The position numbers and the translations under genes were made by a program. DNA of 64,000 nucleotides from Fodinibius salipaludis (lineage in GTDB: Bacteria > Bacteroidota > Rhodothermia > Balneolales > Balneolaceae), in assembly GCF_002287075.1 (NCBI RefSeq), contig NZ_NSKE01000009.1, positions 83,312 to 147,311 on the forward strand, in the 5' to 3' direction. The notes below the pieces were generated by a model. That model ran no database searches. It was not told the origin of the DNA and was given only the letters and a program-made list of their open reading frames with translations. This document shows positions 9,001 to 17,929 of the stretch, piece after piece (the first letter of the stretch is position 1; every line of letters begins with the position of its first letter).

Positions 9001-9738
9001 TTCAGCTTTTATGAAGATGCAAAAGTTGGCAAAGATTCGCGTGACGCTTATCACCTGCAACCACCTCCCGAGACATCCAATTACGCTGAACTTTTTTCAA
9101 TAGGCCGACGAAATAACCGTTATAATATTAATGCTCTCCCTATCACATTCGGGGTTCCTATAGAAATTCCAATCAGTGCAAACGTAGTTAGAAATAGTCA
9201 AAAAGTTACTGAATCCGTAAATCTACAAATTTCCGATATTAAAAATATACCTTCAAGCTGGGATGTGACATTAATTGATCGCATAACAGGACAAGAAATA
9301 ACTCCTTCAAAGGGAACTCGCTATTCTTTTAAAACATCAGGAGAAAAGAACAGCAAAGGAGAAGATTCCCAACCATTACAAAAGGACTATCAAATTTTAA
9401 GTGAAGCGGATCCTTCAAAGGCACGTTTCGCCTTACGGATAGATCCCGGAGCATTGGGAACTGGCCTGCCCAAAGAAATTGATCTCAAACAAAATTATCC
9501 CAACCCATTTAACCCCACTACAACAATTCGGTTTACACTTCCAATCCAAAACGAAGTTACACTCGAGGTATTTAATATTCTTGGCCGAAAAGTTGCCACA
9601 CTGTTTAAGAATAAGTCATTCCAGGCTGGGTTACATAGTATTAATTGGAATGCTTCGAATGTTGCCAGTGGCACGTATATCTATCGGTTAACCACCGATG
9701 AAAAGGTTGTTACAAAGAAAATGACTCTCATTAAATAG
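6070..9738 (+). CDS. Large secreted adhesin-like protein with T9SS sorting domain
   Basis: 1222 residues. A signal segment ends near VHAQ (36). A TWTGNIDSEWHKAGNWTP block and a long Gly/Asn/Thr-rich run of short beta-strand repeats (about 100-420; units like GSGTVNIDGNTTI) suggest a beta-helix or stalk. A second WDDPTSWS-type module lies near 540. A conserved block (about 735-935: GWRMLSSPV, GWNLVGNPYG, IIPPFQAFWVKA) is shared with the next gene. Residues about 1135-1222 are a T9SS type A sorting domain (DLKQNYPNPFNPTTTIRF, ending in KKMTLIK). It should therefore be exported through T9SS to the surface. No in-frame ATG precedes the signal peptide and a stop lies at 6016, so TTG at 6070 is the best start. 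Confidence 0.85.
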   Translation: MQNLVPKIQFNFSIIIYGFFCGIAILSLGFAPTEVHAQTKTWTGNIDSEWHKAGNWTPNGVPGPSNDVQIRPNNGNPYPIITEQNVTVVSIQVTNYDGGELTVSGGRTLTITDGLTFADTGTLFIQEGGAVNLTGNSFDMGYGNTLIDISTGSFTSETDITIKGDGFNAGSGTVTINGDLKINNDKVFNVESGDITVSGITNINGTYNGDDGITTFHGAANVESGGIINLDTGTINFNEGVFIGNNGTANLGSGTVNIDGNTTISSSGYFNVQDATVNITGDADFTSNGNLSVNNGSINVEGDASLSGGGTFDFNNGSLSVGENASFTGGGTVNAGNAEMEFKGDLEVPYGGTFNAGTSTVTFSGSPSQINTNGDDLSFYNVEVSSGSTLQTDGSSENTITIENDLTVEEGGQVEIQDDDTIDIQGNLDNQGTINSQRPFVYDITTPSLTKVLIEFDQEMDPQSTGQLSNYSINKGISINSLTFNTSNKREVLLDVSSLTENVEYELEVNNVKSAAGGQISQNHIKRFIPIVDITYYSRQSGSWDDPTSWSTESHTGNPASEIPNDQDGEGAIVGNNHTITLDSKQDISNLNELTIDNTGTLAVSSGDTLVLNEFIIIGGGTFDLQNNGTLQIGSAEGISSSETNTGNIQTEYRNFSSSANYWYQGTANQNTGSGLPQQVNDLRIDNSEGVTATNNLQINSTLYLQNGSLTIPSGQGLIANNKSISNGNLTFTRILSGEPGWRMLSSPVSATVNNFLSNIITQGYEGAYYDASVAPNDTLQPNVLYYDETFKGTDNQRWRVPSSASNQIDPGLGYHVYLFGDVVGDERYNDTLPDTLSVTGQEHSGLIDLNVTYTAEADTGWNLVGNPYGAPINWDNSSGWTKTNIDQTIYIWEPDDNSYKTWNGSTGTLANGIIPPFQAFWVKANAPQNNGSVELSVTGEAKTLQSAFNFVGKRTGDANPEIELHLKHEGTTNRMFFSFYEDAKVGKDSRDAYHLQPPPETSNYAELFSIGRRNNRYNINALPITFGVPIEIPISANVVRNSQKVTESVNLQISDIKNIPSSWDVTLIDRITGQEITPSKGTRYSFKTSGEKNSKGEDSQPLQKDYQILSEADPSKARFALRIDPGALGTGLPKEIDLKQNYPNPFNPTTTIRFTLPIQNEVTLEVFNILGRKVATLFKNKSFQAGLHSINWNASNVASGTYIYRLTTDEKVVTKKMTLIK

Positions 9739-9877
9739 TCTCTCCTATTAGTAGATTAAGTGATTATAATCTACAAGATGGTATTGTTTACTTATATTTT
9801 GTAATAAATTTACGGACATATAGGTAAATATTAGAAAAGTTTTTCTACAGGCATTCTAAATTCAATACCTCTTACCC

Positions 9878-12800
9878 ATGGGATGCAAAATGGAAATAAG
9901 AGACTTCCCATTTGTAGTTACTATAAAAATACTTCTGGCTGTGAGTATAGCTATGATGTTCACAGCTCCTGCTTTTGCTCAAAATGTGATTCCCTCACAT
10001 GATACGCTCTCAGCAGATCAAGTAAGCGGTTCCTTCACTACCCTTTCTGGTCCTGAAATTGAGGAATCCACACCGGGACAGTTAGAACTAAATGAAACGA
10101 TTACTCTTAAAGCCCCCGCTGGATATGAGTGGGATACCGGTGGTAGTCAGCCAACCATCACAATTGAGCCAAATAATGATTTTGGATTCACCCAACTTGA
10201 TCTCTCATTTGTCTCCCGAACTTCCACTGAAATAACCTTCAGAGTGGATCAAGAAAGTGGCAGCTTCTTTTTTACTCCCCTCCCGGGCATTGTAATATTT
10301 GAGAATATGCGCATAAGACCCACAAAAGGTCTTCTGCCAAATAAGGGTAATATAAAAAATATGGGGACAACAGGTCCGGCGGGGACAACCAATTATGGTA
10401 CCCTAACAATGGTAGCAGGAAATGCCGCTGAATTGGCTTTCCAACGACAACCTTCAGACGCTACAGTTAGTGAACCTATCGCCCCGTCAGTTCAGTTACA
10501 ACTTAAAGACCAATTCGGTAATAAGGTTGAAACAAGTGGGATATCTATCAATATAACTCTGGCTTCGGGTACCGGTACTATTTCTGGTACGCTAACACAA
10601 ACAACCAACAGTTCAGGAATAGCAAGCTTTTCTAATCTGGAAGTCAGTCAAACCGGTTTAAAAACAATACAAGCCGTTGGATCAGGGTTGACATCTGTAA
10701 CCAGCGATACTTTTGAAGTTCTGAATAGTGGAATACTAACAAAATTTCTAATTACCACTACAGAAGGAGAACCCATCTCCTCACAGACAGCAGGCCAAAA
10801 TTTTGATATTCGAATAACAGCTGTAGATGGGGCAAATAATACTATTTCAAGCTTTGATGGCTCCGTTAATATTTCTTCTGATGGTTCCCTATCAGAGGGA
10901 GAAGGAACTACTGCAAATTTTGAAAATGGAGTACTTTCATCACATTCTATTACATTTTCAAATACCGGAACCTTTGCTTTAACCGCTACCGAAACAGATG
11001 GCTCATCAAGTGGTGAAAGCAATGATTTTACGGTAACTCCCGGGCCAGTGGATCCAGGTAATTCCCAAATAACAGCTGATCCTACCTCAGTCCAAAATGA
11101 TGGTTCCAGCACTTCCACGATTACTGTAACCCTGCGGGATGCGAATAATAACAGACTGAACACCGGGGGTAACAATATCACCCTTAGTACAACGGCTGGT
11201 TCTCTTGGTTCCATTTCTGACAACAATGACGGCACATATACAGCAACATTGACATCAACAACAACCGAAGAAACAGCTACAATTACCGGAGATGTAAATT
11301 CTCAAGCTATTTCTGATGATGCCTCTGTCATCTTCGCAAATATATTTATATGGCAAAGTGCTTCAGGTATTTTTGGGTTGGGTGATAACTGGAACCGCGC
11401 TCAAAACTGGAACCAGAATGCAGTACCTGGCCCGGGAAATGTTGTTTTAATACCTACTAACCCGGCAAACGGAAACCTTTTCCCAGTAACAGATGGGGTT
11501 GATCCATCTGTGAAGTCGCTTTCTATTGAAGCAGATGCAAGTATCACACTTTCCAATCAGGATACTTTAACCATTGCGAATGATCTGAACGGTGAAGGTT
11601 CTGTCAATGCAGATCCAGGATCATATTTGAGAATAGGAAAGGATATTACAATTAGCGATTTAGTTTTACCCGGCACAACGGTTTCATTAAATGGTACTAA
11701 CAGCCAAGAAATAATCTCCCCTCTTGAAACCGATACCTTAGTTATTCAAAACAGTGGCGCAGGGGTATCAGCTTCAGCAGATGTTACTGTAAACAACGTG
11801 ATGAATATCAAAAATGGGGAGAGTTTGGCTATAGACGGTAACACACTCTTGGTTTCCGGAGATATTATTGGTACCGGTTCGCTAAGTGGTTCAAACAGTA
11901 CGCTTCGCTTTGGGGGAGACATCACCACCCTAAGCTCCATAGATGCCTCTTCTTCAGAAGTAATTTTCGAAGGTTCTTCCAAACAGCTTTTTAATAACTC
12001 AATGACGAATATTGAAAATCTTATTATTGATAACACTGCCGGAGTTACGACTAAGAATAATGTTACTGTTCGCGACCAACTTTCATTGACCAATGGAACC
12101 CTAACCATAGGTTCAGGATTTAGCCTTATTGCCAATAATAAAAATATCAATAATGGGAACCTTCGATTTCTGAGAGAAATAACCGGTAATCCTGGCTGGC
12201 GGTTGCTATCAGCTCCTGTCAATTCTACACACGGAGATTTTCTCGACTCCCTTGTCACGCAAGGATATCCCGGTGCATTTTACGATTCTGAGGTTGCTCC
12301 CAACGACACTTTACAGCCCAACGTTTTCTGGTATGATGAAACCCAGCCCGGAACTGACAATGAGCGTTTTCGAACGCTTTCTTCTGCCAGTACTCCTACT
12401 GTCAGCGGTCGGGGATTATTTGTATATGTTTTTGGAGATGTCCCAAGTGATTCCAGATATAATCAGGCACTGCCAAAAACGTTATCAATATCGGGGCAGG
12501 AGTTTGAAGGTAGTGCAAATAAAGTCGATTTAAATGTTACCTACACTGCCGAAGCTGACACCGGTTGGAATTTGGTGGGGAATCCTTATGGAGCTTCTAT
12601 CGATTGGAATCATATTTCCTGGACAAAAACAAATATCAGTAATACTATCTACGTTTGGGACCCAGACGCAAATAATGGAAACGGCGAATATCTCTATTGG
12701 AATGGGGTAACGGGCACACTACCCGATGGTATTATTCCTCCCTTTCAGGCTTTTTGGGTGAAAGCAAGTGGAAGCAACCCACAATTAAAAGTCGATAAAT

Positions 12801-13648
12801 CAGCTAAAACAACCGGGGGAACATTTTATAGAAAAGAATCGGGGAAACAAATAAATGATACCCCAATCATAGAATTCATGTTAGAATCGGGAGACATGAA
12901 GACTCGTAGTCACATCACATTTTCAAATTCAGGAAAAAAAGAATGGGACGAAAATGACGGGTATTGGCTCACCCCTCTCTCAGACACTTATCTGGAACTT
13001 TATACTATCCTTGAAAATGACAGTCGGCTTTCACTTAATAATCTACCCCGCAAATTCGGGAGTTCTATAGAAATTCCAATCTTTATTGGAGGTTTTAAAA
13101 ATGGTCAAGGGATCTCGGGCAGTGCATTATTATCTTGGTCTACCAATACTCAAATACCTGAAGGATGGACACTGACACTTACAAACAATAAAACCGGAAA
13201 AACAGTAGATATGCGTAACAATCCATTTCTTCAGACTAATCTTTCATCCTCCAAAGAAAAGAAGGCTCCAAATTATACCTATTCCGGAAACCCGGTAACC
13301 AAAGGAAAAGCTAAAAATAAGGAAGAAAATGCTCGGTTTACTTTAAAAATTAGTCCGGGATCTGATGCTGATGATATCCCTGAACAAATGAAGGTTCATC
13401 AAAACTATCCCAATCCTTTTAATACAAGTACCAAAATAGAATTCGGCCTGCCACAAAAAACCGAAGTCACCATCGAAGTTTTTGATATCCTTGGACGCCG
13501 TGTTGCTTACTTGGCAGATGATAAGTTATATCCAGCCGGTTTTCACACTATCACGTGGGCTCCCACCAACTTGGCAAGTGGTGTTTATCTTTATCGAGTT
13601 CGTACTGAGGAAAAAGCTATTACCAAAAAGATGACCTTTATTAAGTAA
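9878..13648 (+). CDS. Large secreted adhesin-like protein, paralogue with Ig-like domains and T9SS sorting domain
   Basis: 1256 residues, in tandem with the previous gene. The signal peptide ends at PAFAQ (about 35). Then come an N-terminal beta-rich region, Ig-like modules, and a Big-1/invasin-like domain at about 395-485 (ITADPTSVQNDGSSTSTITV, NNDGTYTATL). A GDNWNRAQNWNQNAVPGPG module at about 500 corresponds to the N-terminal module of its neighbour. The GWRLLSAPV ... PPFQAFWVKA block (about 770-970) is plainly homologous to the upstream protein, and residues about 1167-1256 form a second T9SS type A sorting domain (HQNYPNPFNTSTKIEF ... KKMTFIK). Likely a surface adhesin or matrix protein; the ligand is unknown. 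ATG at 9878 chosen; ATG at 9890 is possible. Confidence 0.85.
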   Translation: MGCKMEIRDFPFVVTIKILLAVSIAMMFTAPAFAQNVIPSHDTLSADQVSGSFTTLSGPEIEESTPGQLELNETITLKAPAGYEWDTGGSQPTITIEPNNDFGFTQLDLSFVSRTSTEITFRVDQESGSFFFTPLPGIVIFENMRIRPTKGLLPNKGNIKNMGTTGPAGTTNYGTLTMVAGNAAELAFQRQPSDATVSEPIAPSVQLQLKDQFGNKVETSGISINITLASGTGTISGTLTQTTNSSGIASFSNLEVSQTGLKTIQAVGSGLTSVTSDTFEVLNSGILTKFLITTTEGEPISSQTAGQNFDIRITAVDGANNTISSFDGSVNISSDGSLSEGEGTTANFENGVLSSHSITFSNTGTFALTATETDGSSSGESNDFTVTPGPVDPGNSQITADPTSVQNDGSSTSTITVTLRDANNNRLNTGGNNITLSTTAGSLGSISDNNDGTYTATLTSTTTEETATITGDVNSQAISDDASVIFANIFIWQSASGIFGLGDNWNRAQNWNQNAVPGPGNVVLIPTNPANGNLFPVTDGVDPSVKSLSIEADASITLSNQDTLTIANDLNGEGSVNADPGSYLRIGKDITISDLVLPGTTVSLNGTNSQEIISPLETDTLVIQNSGAGVSASADVTVNNVMNIKNGESLAIDGNTLLVSGDIIGTGSLSGSNSTLRFGGDITTLSSIDASSSEVIFEGSSKQLFNNSMTNIENLIIDNTAGVTTKNNVTVRDQLSLTNGTLTIGSGFSLIANNKNINNGNLRFLREITGNPGWRLLSAPVNSTHGDFLDSLVTQGYPGAFYDSEVAPNDTLQPNVFWYDETQPGTDNERFRTLSSASTPTVSGRGLFVYVFGDVPSDSRYNQALPKTLSISGQEFEGSANKVDLNVTYTAEADTGWNLVGNPYGASIDWNHISWTKTNISNTIYVWDPDANNGNGEYLYWNGVTGTLPDGIIPPFQAFWVKASGSNPQLKVDKSAKTTGGTFYRKESGKQINDTPIIEFMLESGDMKTRSHITFSNSGKKEWDENDGYWLTPLSDTYLELYTILENDSRLSLNNLPRKFGSSIEIPIFIGGFKNGQGISGSALLSWSTNTQIPEGWTLTLTNNKTGKTVDMRNNPFLQTNLSSSKEKKAPNYTYSGNPVTKGKAKNKEENARFTLKISPGSDADDIPEQMKVHQNYPNPFNTSTKIEFGLPQKTEVTIEVFDILGRRVAYLADDKLYPAGFHTITWAPTNLASGVYLYRVRTEEKAITKKMTFIK

Positions 13649-13852
13649 CTCCAATATTCATTACACAGTTTTAATACGTTATTCTCATTCAAGTTACTTA
13701 ACATCGAATCAGAGGTTACAAATCATCTATAGAAGCAGATAATGGTATTATAGTATTAAAAGAAATAACCTGAAAGATTAAAACTTGTAACATCTATAAC
13801 CTTTGGGACTCTTATATTATAAATATGGTTGGCTTAAACCAAGAAAAGACCT

Positions 13853-14257
13853 ATGAATGATTATTCTGACATAATATTTCTGATGGGAGCGATGGTCATA
13901 TTTTCGCTACTATCTGTGAATACAAGTCGGATGTTTCAAATGAACAACCGGGTACAAATGGAAGCAGAAATTGAATATCATGCGGTATCTATTGCCCAAA
14001 ATGAGATTGACAGGGTAAGATGGATTGAATCAGAGTCTGCTTTTGATAACTATGTTAATAATTCTTTCCCAAAAGAGGTACCGATAGCCATTAACAATGA
14101 CACACTTTTCTACGATGTGGGTATGGATGTTACCGATATAAATATTTCCGGATCAAATACTACTAATAAAAAGGCCACTGTAACTGTCACAAATAAGTTT
14201 TTAGAAACCAATGATACTGGCGTAAAGTTACAGTTTATTAAAAGCTTTACTAACTGA
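13853..14257 (+). CDS. Pilin-like membrane-anchored protein, first of three
   Basis: 134 residues with one N-terminal hydrophobic segment (about 7-22) followed by a charged helix (NRVQMEAEIEYHAVSIAQNEIDRVRWI) and a small beta-rich C-terminal part. This is the build of type IV pseudopilins (PilV/GspI-like), but the prepilin peptidase motif G-FTLxE is absent. The next gene begins 9 nt downstream, so an operon with 14267 and 14858 is clear. I do not recognise a named family. Its job is probably as a minor subunit of a surface or secretion fibre. Confidence 0.6.
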   Translation: MNDYSDIIFLMGAMVIFSLLSVNTSRMFQMNNRVQMEAEIEYHAVSIAQNEIDRVRWIESESAFDNYVNNSFPKEVPIAINNDTLFYDVGMDVTDINISGSNTTNKKATVTVTNKFLETNDTGVKLQFIKSFTN

Positions 14258-14266
14258 GGGGTATAT

Positions 14267-14842
14267 ATGAATTTTGGCATTACAACCAGTTTTGTAGTCG
14301 GCGGACTTCTACTTTTGGCAATGCTTCATTTAAACGGTCAAGTACTCCAAAATTCAGTAGAAATTACGCTAAATGCTACAGATAAAACTAAGGTTGAAAC
14401 CATACGGCAAGTTATAACCCAAGATTTAAAACGAATTGGGTTTGGAAATAACAGTAGCATAGCAGCATTTAATCCCCCAAACTTTATCAACTTTAGGGCA
14501 GATGTTCACGGACAAGGGACATCACAGGTAATCTGGAATTTCCAAGAGAACGTACAGGTCAATGAAACAACCAATCCCGATGACCGGGTTCTCAGACGAA
14601 ATGGACCAATTGATTCTACCGGTGGATCCAGACCAACAGTTTTTAACGTCGTAGATTTTTCAATGACCGGCTACAGTGATGCCCAAGGCACAAATGTTAC
14701 AACCGATAGAAATCAGATTAGAAGTATTCGTGTAAAAATTGTTACCGAATCTCCGGAACCATTGAACGGGGCTAATGGACAAAATTACTACCCACGAACA
14801 GTTTGGGAGAAACTTATTGTGCCCACTAATCTACAATTCTAA
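14267..14842 (+). CDS. Pilin-like membrane-anchored protein, second of three (PilW/GspJ-like build)
   Basis: 191 residues. An N-terminal transmembrane helix (FGITTSFVVGGLLLLAMLHL) is followed by a polar helix (NATDKTKVETIRQVITQDLKRIGFG) and a globular beta domain. The VETIRQVITQDLKRIGF stretch resembles the helix after the anchor in PilW/GspJ minor pseudopilins. No G-FTLxE cleavage motif. A purine-rich GAGGGG stands 6 nt before the ATG. Sandwiched tightly between the other two pilin-like genes. Confidence 0.6.
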   Translation: MNFGITTSFVVGGLLLLAMLHLNGQVLQNSVEITLNATDKTKVETIRQVITQDLKRIGFGNNSSIAAFNPPNFINFRADVHGQGTSQVIWNFQENVQVNETTNPDDRVLRRNGPIDSTGGSRPTVFNVVDFSMTGYSDAQGTNVTTDRNQIRSIRVKIVTESPEPLNGANGQNYYPRTVWEKLIVPTNLQF

Positions 14843-14857
14843 TCAATAACATCAATT

Positions 14858-16123
14858 ATGGGACGAGGACTACTTATACTTGTTTCAGGCTTAGTCATTA
14901 TTGTGGGCTTGGTACAACAATCAATCAGTAACAGAATCATAGCAATTCCTGAACGAACTGTTGACTACCATCAGGAAACGGATGTTCAAAACGTTGCGAA
15001 CAGTGTTTTGGAATACGGCATGGAAGAACTTAACAATAATCAGCAGTGGACTGCCGGTCTTTCGGAAAGCGATTTTATGGGAGCCGAGGCTACGCTACAA
15101 GTATTTAATTTCCAGGATTTTGTTAATAATAACCCCAACATCCCTGCCGATCACGATATCCAAAACTGGGATCAATGGACACTCCTACTTGTAAGTACAG
15201 CAGAGACAAATAGTACCAGAGCTGTAGTGGAAGCCCATATCACCCAAGACTCATTTTCTCGCTATGCCTTTTTTAGCAATGATGAAAATGGTGTCAATTT
15301 CACCAGTACAGATGTTATAAATGGCCCTGTCCATACCAATGGCACCCTTAATTTCTCTGGCACGCCTACCTTCAATGGCCCTGTCAGCAGTCCCAATATG
15401 TGGAACGGTAATGCCAATCCTCAATTTAACGGTCCCACTAATTTTTCAGCGCAAGAGATTCCACTTCCAACTAACAATCAGGCCAATCAACTTCGGACCC
15501 AGGCACAAAACGGGGGGCTATCGTTTAATACGAATATTAATGTTGTTTTTAATAACGATGGCACGGTTAATATTTCACGAAATGGAAATCCCCCCACAAC
15601 TTTTAATTTAAATAATACAAATGGTGTTATTTCTTCTTCCGATACCGTAACAGTTCAAGGTACGGTAAATGGACAGGCTACAGTTCACTCCTCCAGTCAA
15701 GTTCGCATTTCCGGAGATATTAGGTATCAAAATCCTGGACAAAACTCATCGGATGTGTTGGGAATCGTAAGTCAAGGTAATATTAACGTAAATCAGAATG
15801 CTCATAGAGCATCCGGCACCCAAGACCTAACCATTCATGCATCCATGATGGCAATAGGCCAGGGTAATTCATTCCAACTTGCAAGGTTCAATGATGGGGT
15901 GACCCGCGGTACGTTAAATTTGTTGGGAGGCATTCAGCAAGATACTCGTGGTCCTGTAGGGCAATTTACATATAACTGGAGGGGCCGCCCTGTTCTAACA
16001 TCAGGTTTTGCCAAAAACTATACGTTTGATACACGGTTAGGTCAAATGAATCCTCCCTTTTATCCGCGGCAAAGTACCTTTTCAGTACAGTATATCAAAG
16101 AAAAGCCTGTTGAATTCTTATAA
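14858..16123 (+). CDS. Pilin-like protein with large beta-repeat domain (PilX/DUF4900-like)
   Basis: 421 residues. N-terminal anchor GLLILVSGLVIIVGLVQQ, a helical region (ETDVQNVANSVLEYGMEELNNN) as in PilX/GspK-type minor pilins, then from about 140 the sequence SRYAFFSNDENG with repeated VINGPVHTNGTLNFSG-type units, typical of DUF4900-like domains, and a right-handed beta-rich stretch to about 360. 15 nt after the previous gene. With its two neighbours it would form the minor-subunit set of a pilus-like or pseudopilus-like assembly; no ATPase, platform protein or prepilin peptidase gene is in the window. Confidence 0.6.
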   Translation: MGRGLLILVSGLVIIVGLVQQSISNRIIAIPERTVDYHQETDVQNVANSVLEYGMEELNNNQQWTAGLSESDFMGAEATLQVFNFQDFVNNNPNIPADHDIQNWDQWTLLLVSTAETNSTRAVVEAHITQDSFSRYAFFSNDENGVNFTSTDVINGPVHTNGTLNFSGTPTFNGPVSSPNMWNGNANPQFNGPTNFSAQEIPLPTNNQANQLRTQAQNGGLSFNTNINVVFNNDGTVNISRNGNPPTTFNLNNTNGVISSSDTVTVQGTVNGQATVHSSSQVRISGDIRYQNPGQNSSDVLGIVSQGNINVNQNAHRASGTQDLTIHASMMAIGQGNSFQLARFNDGVTRGTLNLLGGIQQDTRGPVGQFTYNWRGRPVLTSGFAKNYTFDTRLGQMNPPFYPRQSTFSVQYIKEKPVEFL

Positions 16124-16171
16124 ACACACTTCTCATATTACCAAGACTATTTGAAAAATAGTGGTAGCATC

Positions 16172-16606
16172 ATGTCATATACAGATTCTGATAACAAAAA
16201 CAATTGGTATTCAATGATTAAACGTACAATAGGTCTTCTTTTTATTGTAATGGCTGCATTAACTTTTAATAGTTATGGGCAGGCTAAAATCACATTTAAG
16301 GTAAACTTGACTCCCCAGCTTGAAGATAGTGTTTTTATCCCTGGCAGAGATCAAATATATCTTAAGGGAGATGTATTTCCTCTTTCAGCCTCTCGCAAAG
16401 TCTATCTGAAAGATACAGCCCCAGTTGACAGTGTCTATGAAACCACGGTAAACTTCCCCTCTACAGCAAGTGGTAAACGTTTGAACTACAATTTTTATAT
16501 CCGAACTCCAGACCAGACGATGAGCGAGCAAATGAAGCGGCAGTTAGGAATTGGGGCAAAAGATCTGGAACTGAATGCAACTTATTTTAACAGGTTTACA
16601 TGGTAA
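16172..16606 (+). CDS. Secreted small beta-sandwich protein (CBM20/starch-binding-like)
   Basis: About 144 residues. A signal peptide (MIKRTIGLLFIVMAALTFNSYGQ) is followed by one beta-sandwich domain opening KITFKVNLTPQLEDSVFIPG and DQIYLKGDVFPL, the pattern of CBM20-like and related carbohydrate-binding folds. I place the start at ATG 16172; ATG 16214, directly before the signal peptide, is a good alternative. It may be the last gene of the pilin-like operon, since a clear terminator follows at 16683. The ligand is unknown. Confidence 0.6.
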   Translation: MSYTDSDNKNNWYSMIKRTIGLLFIVMAALTFNSYGQAKITFKVNLTPQLEDSVFIPGRDQIYLKGDVFPLSASRKVYLKDTAPVDSVYETTVNFPSTASGKRLNYNFYIRTPDQTMSEQMKRQLGIGAKDLELNATYFNRFTW

Positions 16607-16682
16607 ACTGCTGCTAAGCCATACGATCTTAAAAAAAATTAACCCCCGTTAAATTCATATAATATTTAACGATTCTAATCCA

Positions 16683-16715
16683 ATGCAGAGGAACCTCTCC
16701 TCTGCATTTTTTATT
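16683..16715 (+). terminator. Rho-independent terminator
   Basis: ATGCAGAGG (16683-16691), a 7-nt loop, CCTCTGCAT (16699-16707), then TTTTATTTT. It closes the transcript of the pilin-like and CBM-like genes. An ATG inside the stem opens a longer frame into the next gene but is very unlikely to be a start. Confidence 0.85.
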
Positions 16716-16805
16716 TTGTTATATACTAAATACAAAAGAAGGACACTTAGGTTTTATTTTAATTACACAAAACATCTTGCCTCAGAAGAGGCTATATTCT
16801 ATAAG

Positions 16806-17324
16806 ATGAACAAAAATATCTCTACATTTTTTCTGCTGTTCGTGACATTACTCTTAGTACCAATGGGTTCTCTACTGGCTCAACAAAATGAGAATGGCAC
16901 TGACGTAAATATCAATGTTTCGGCACAAGTCATCAGCAGTATTGAAATGATTACCATTAATTCGATGAACTTATCAGAAGTTGAACCTGAAAATAATCGG
17001 ATTAGCATTAATCCCCAGAATAGTACCAATGCTGGTAAAATGATCGCTATCGGAAACCCGAACTCTGAGATACGCATAAGTTATCTTGAACAACGTGAAC
17101 TTACACAGCCCCAGAGATCCGAAACCCTGATTTTTAACTACGAGGTAGCTGGTAATACTGAAGATGACCAGTCATCAGCAAAGATCTTGGACCGGGAAAA
17201 CCGCGATTTTGAATTTAACGAAGACGGACGTTTTTATCTTTGGATTGGGGGCAATGTCGATATTTCAACGGCCAGTCCCGGTAACTACCAAGGTGAATTC
17301 ACTATAGATATTGAGTATATATAG
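16806..17324 (+). CDS. Secreted fibre-subunit-like protein (DUF4402-type), 1
   Basis: 172 residues. Signal peptide MNKNISTFFLLFVTLLLVPMGSLLAQ, then one beta-rich domain: VNINVSAQVISSIEMITI, KMIAIGNPNSEIRISYL, FYLWIGGNVDIS and a C-terminal GNYQGEFTIDIEYI. Repeated alternation of polar and hydrophobic residues and the terminal strand match DUF4402-type small secreted proteins that accompany chaperone-usher genes. I moved the start from the upstream ATG at 16683, which lies in a terminator stem, to ATG 16806 in front of the signal peptide. The next gene starts 2 nt downstream. Confidence 0.7.
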   Translation: MNKNISTFFLLFVTLLLVPMGSLLAQQNENGTDVNINVSAQVISSIEMITINSMNLSEVEPENNRISINPQNSTNAGKMIAIGNPNSEIRISYLEQRELTQPQRSETLIFNYEVAGNTEDDQSSAKILDRENRDFEFNEDGRFYLWIGGNVDISTASPGNYQGEFTIDIEYI

Positions 17325-17326
17325 TC

Positions 17327-17929
17327 ATGAAAAAAATTTTATTCTATATATCACTCTTAGTCCTCATTCCCACAGCCGGGTATGGGCAAATTAATTTTAG
17401 TGCTTATGCTGATTATGGTCTCGAAATCATTAACACCCCACAGGATCTTGATTTTGATCAAGTAGGTCCTATTATTGCTGATGGCAGTACCTACTCCCTT
17501 GATGTGCATGAGGGAAATTATACGATCATTGAAATTATTGGTGTTAAATACCTGGATATATATGTAGATGTAACTGCAGAAGACTTAACCGGGAATAATA
17601 CCGGAGAGATCATTGATTTTACACTAAATGCCGCTTACAGTAACCAGTTGGGGAATGCTAAAAATCCGGCCAGTGTGAGCCTAAAATATATCAATGTTGC
17701 TAATAATACTTTCAATATCCGTGTTCCTATACTGGAGCGGCAAAGCCAACCTCCAAATCCTCCTCCAACCCCTCCAACCAAGGCCACCGATTTAGATCCA
17801 AAATCGGATTATTCCAATCCTCTTTATGAAACCTTATATCTTTATCTGTATGGAGATATAGTAGTCCCCGAAGGTACAGCAGCTGATGCCTATACTGGTA
17901 CAGTCACAATTAACATCAGCTATGATTAA
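17327..17929 (+). CDS. Secreted fibre-subunit-like protein (DUF4402-like), 2
   Basis: 200 residues. Signal peptide ending YGQ (about 21), then a beta-rich domain (INFSAYADYGLEIINTPQDLDFDQVG), a Pro-rich insert (PPNPPPTPPTKATD, about 143-156), and the shared C-terminal block LYLYGDIVVPEG ... YTGTVTINISYD. Starts 2 nt after the preceding gene and overlaps the following one by 8 nt, so the three are translated as a unit. Probably a minor or adaptor subunit of the same fibre. Confidence 0.65.
   Translation: MKKILFYISLLVLIPTAGYGQINFSAYADYGLEIINTPQDLDFDQVGPIIADGSTYSLDVHEGNYTIIEIIGVKYLDIYVDVTAEDLTGNNTGEIIDFTLNAAYSNQLGNAKNPASVSLKYINVANNTFNIRVPILERQSQPPNPPPTPPTKATDLDPKSDYSNPLYETLYLYLYGDIVVPEGTAADAYTGTVTINISYD

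Noticed and set aside
9751..9774. Hairpin GTAGATTA/TAATCTAC after the first adhesin gene as a terminator.
   Set aside because: AT-rich stem with no T-run; too weak to call.
10648..12258. Long open frames on the minus strand inside the second adhesin gene (195 and 170 residues).
   Set aside because: They are shadows of a Ser/Thr/Gly-rich coding strand, have no domains and lie entirely within a convincing gene.
16683..16805. Open extension of the DUF4402-like gene 1 back to ATG 16683.
   Set aside because: The ATG lies in a terminator stem and the added residues would bury the signal peptide.
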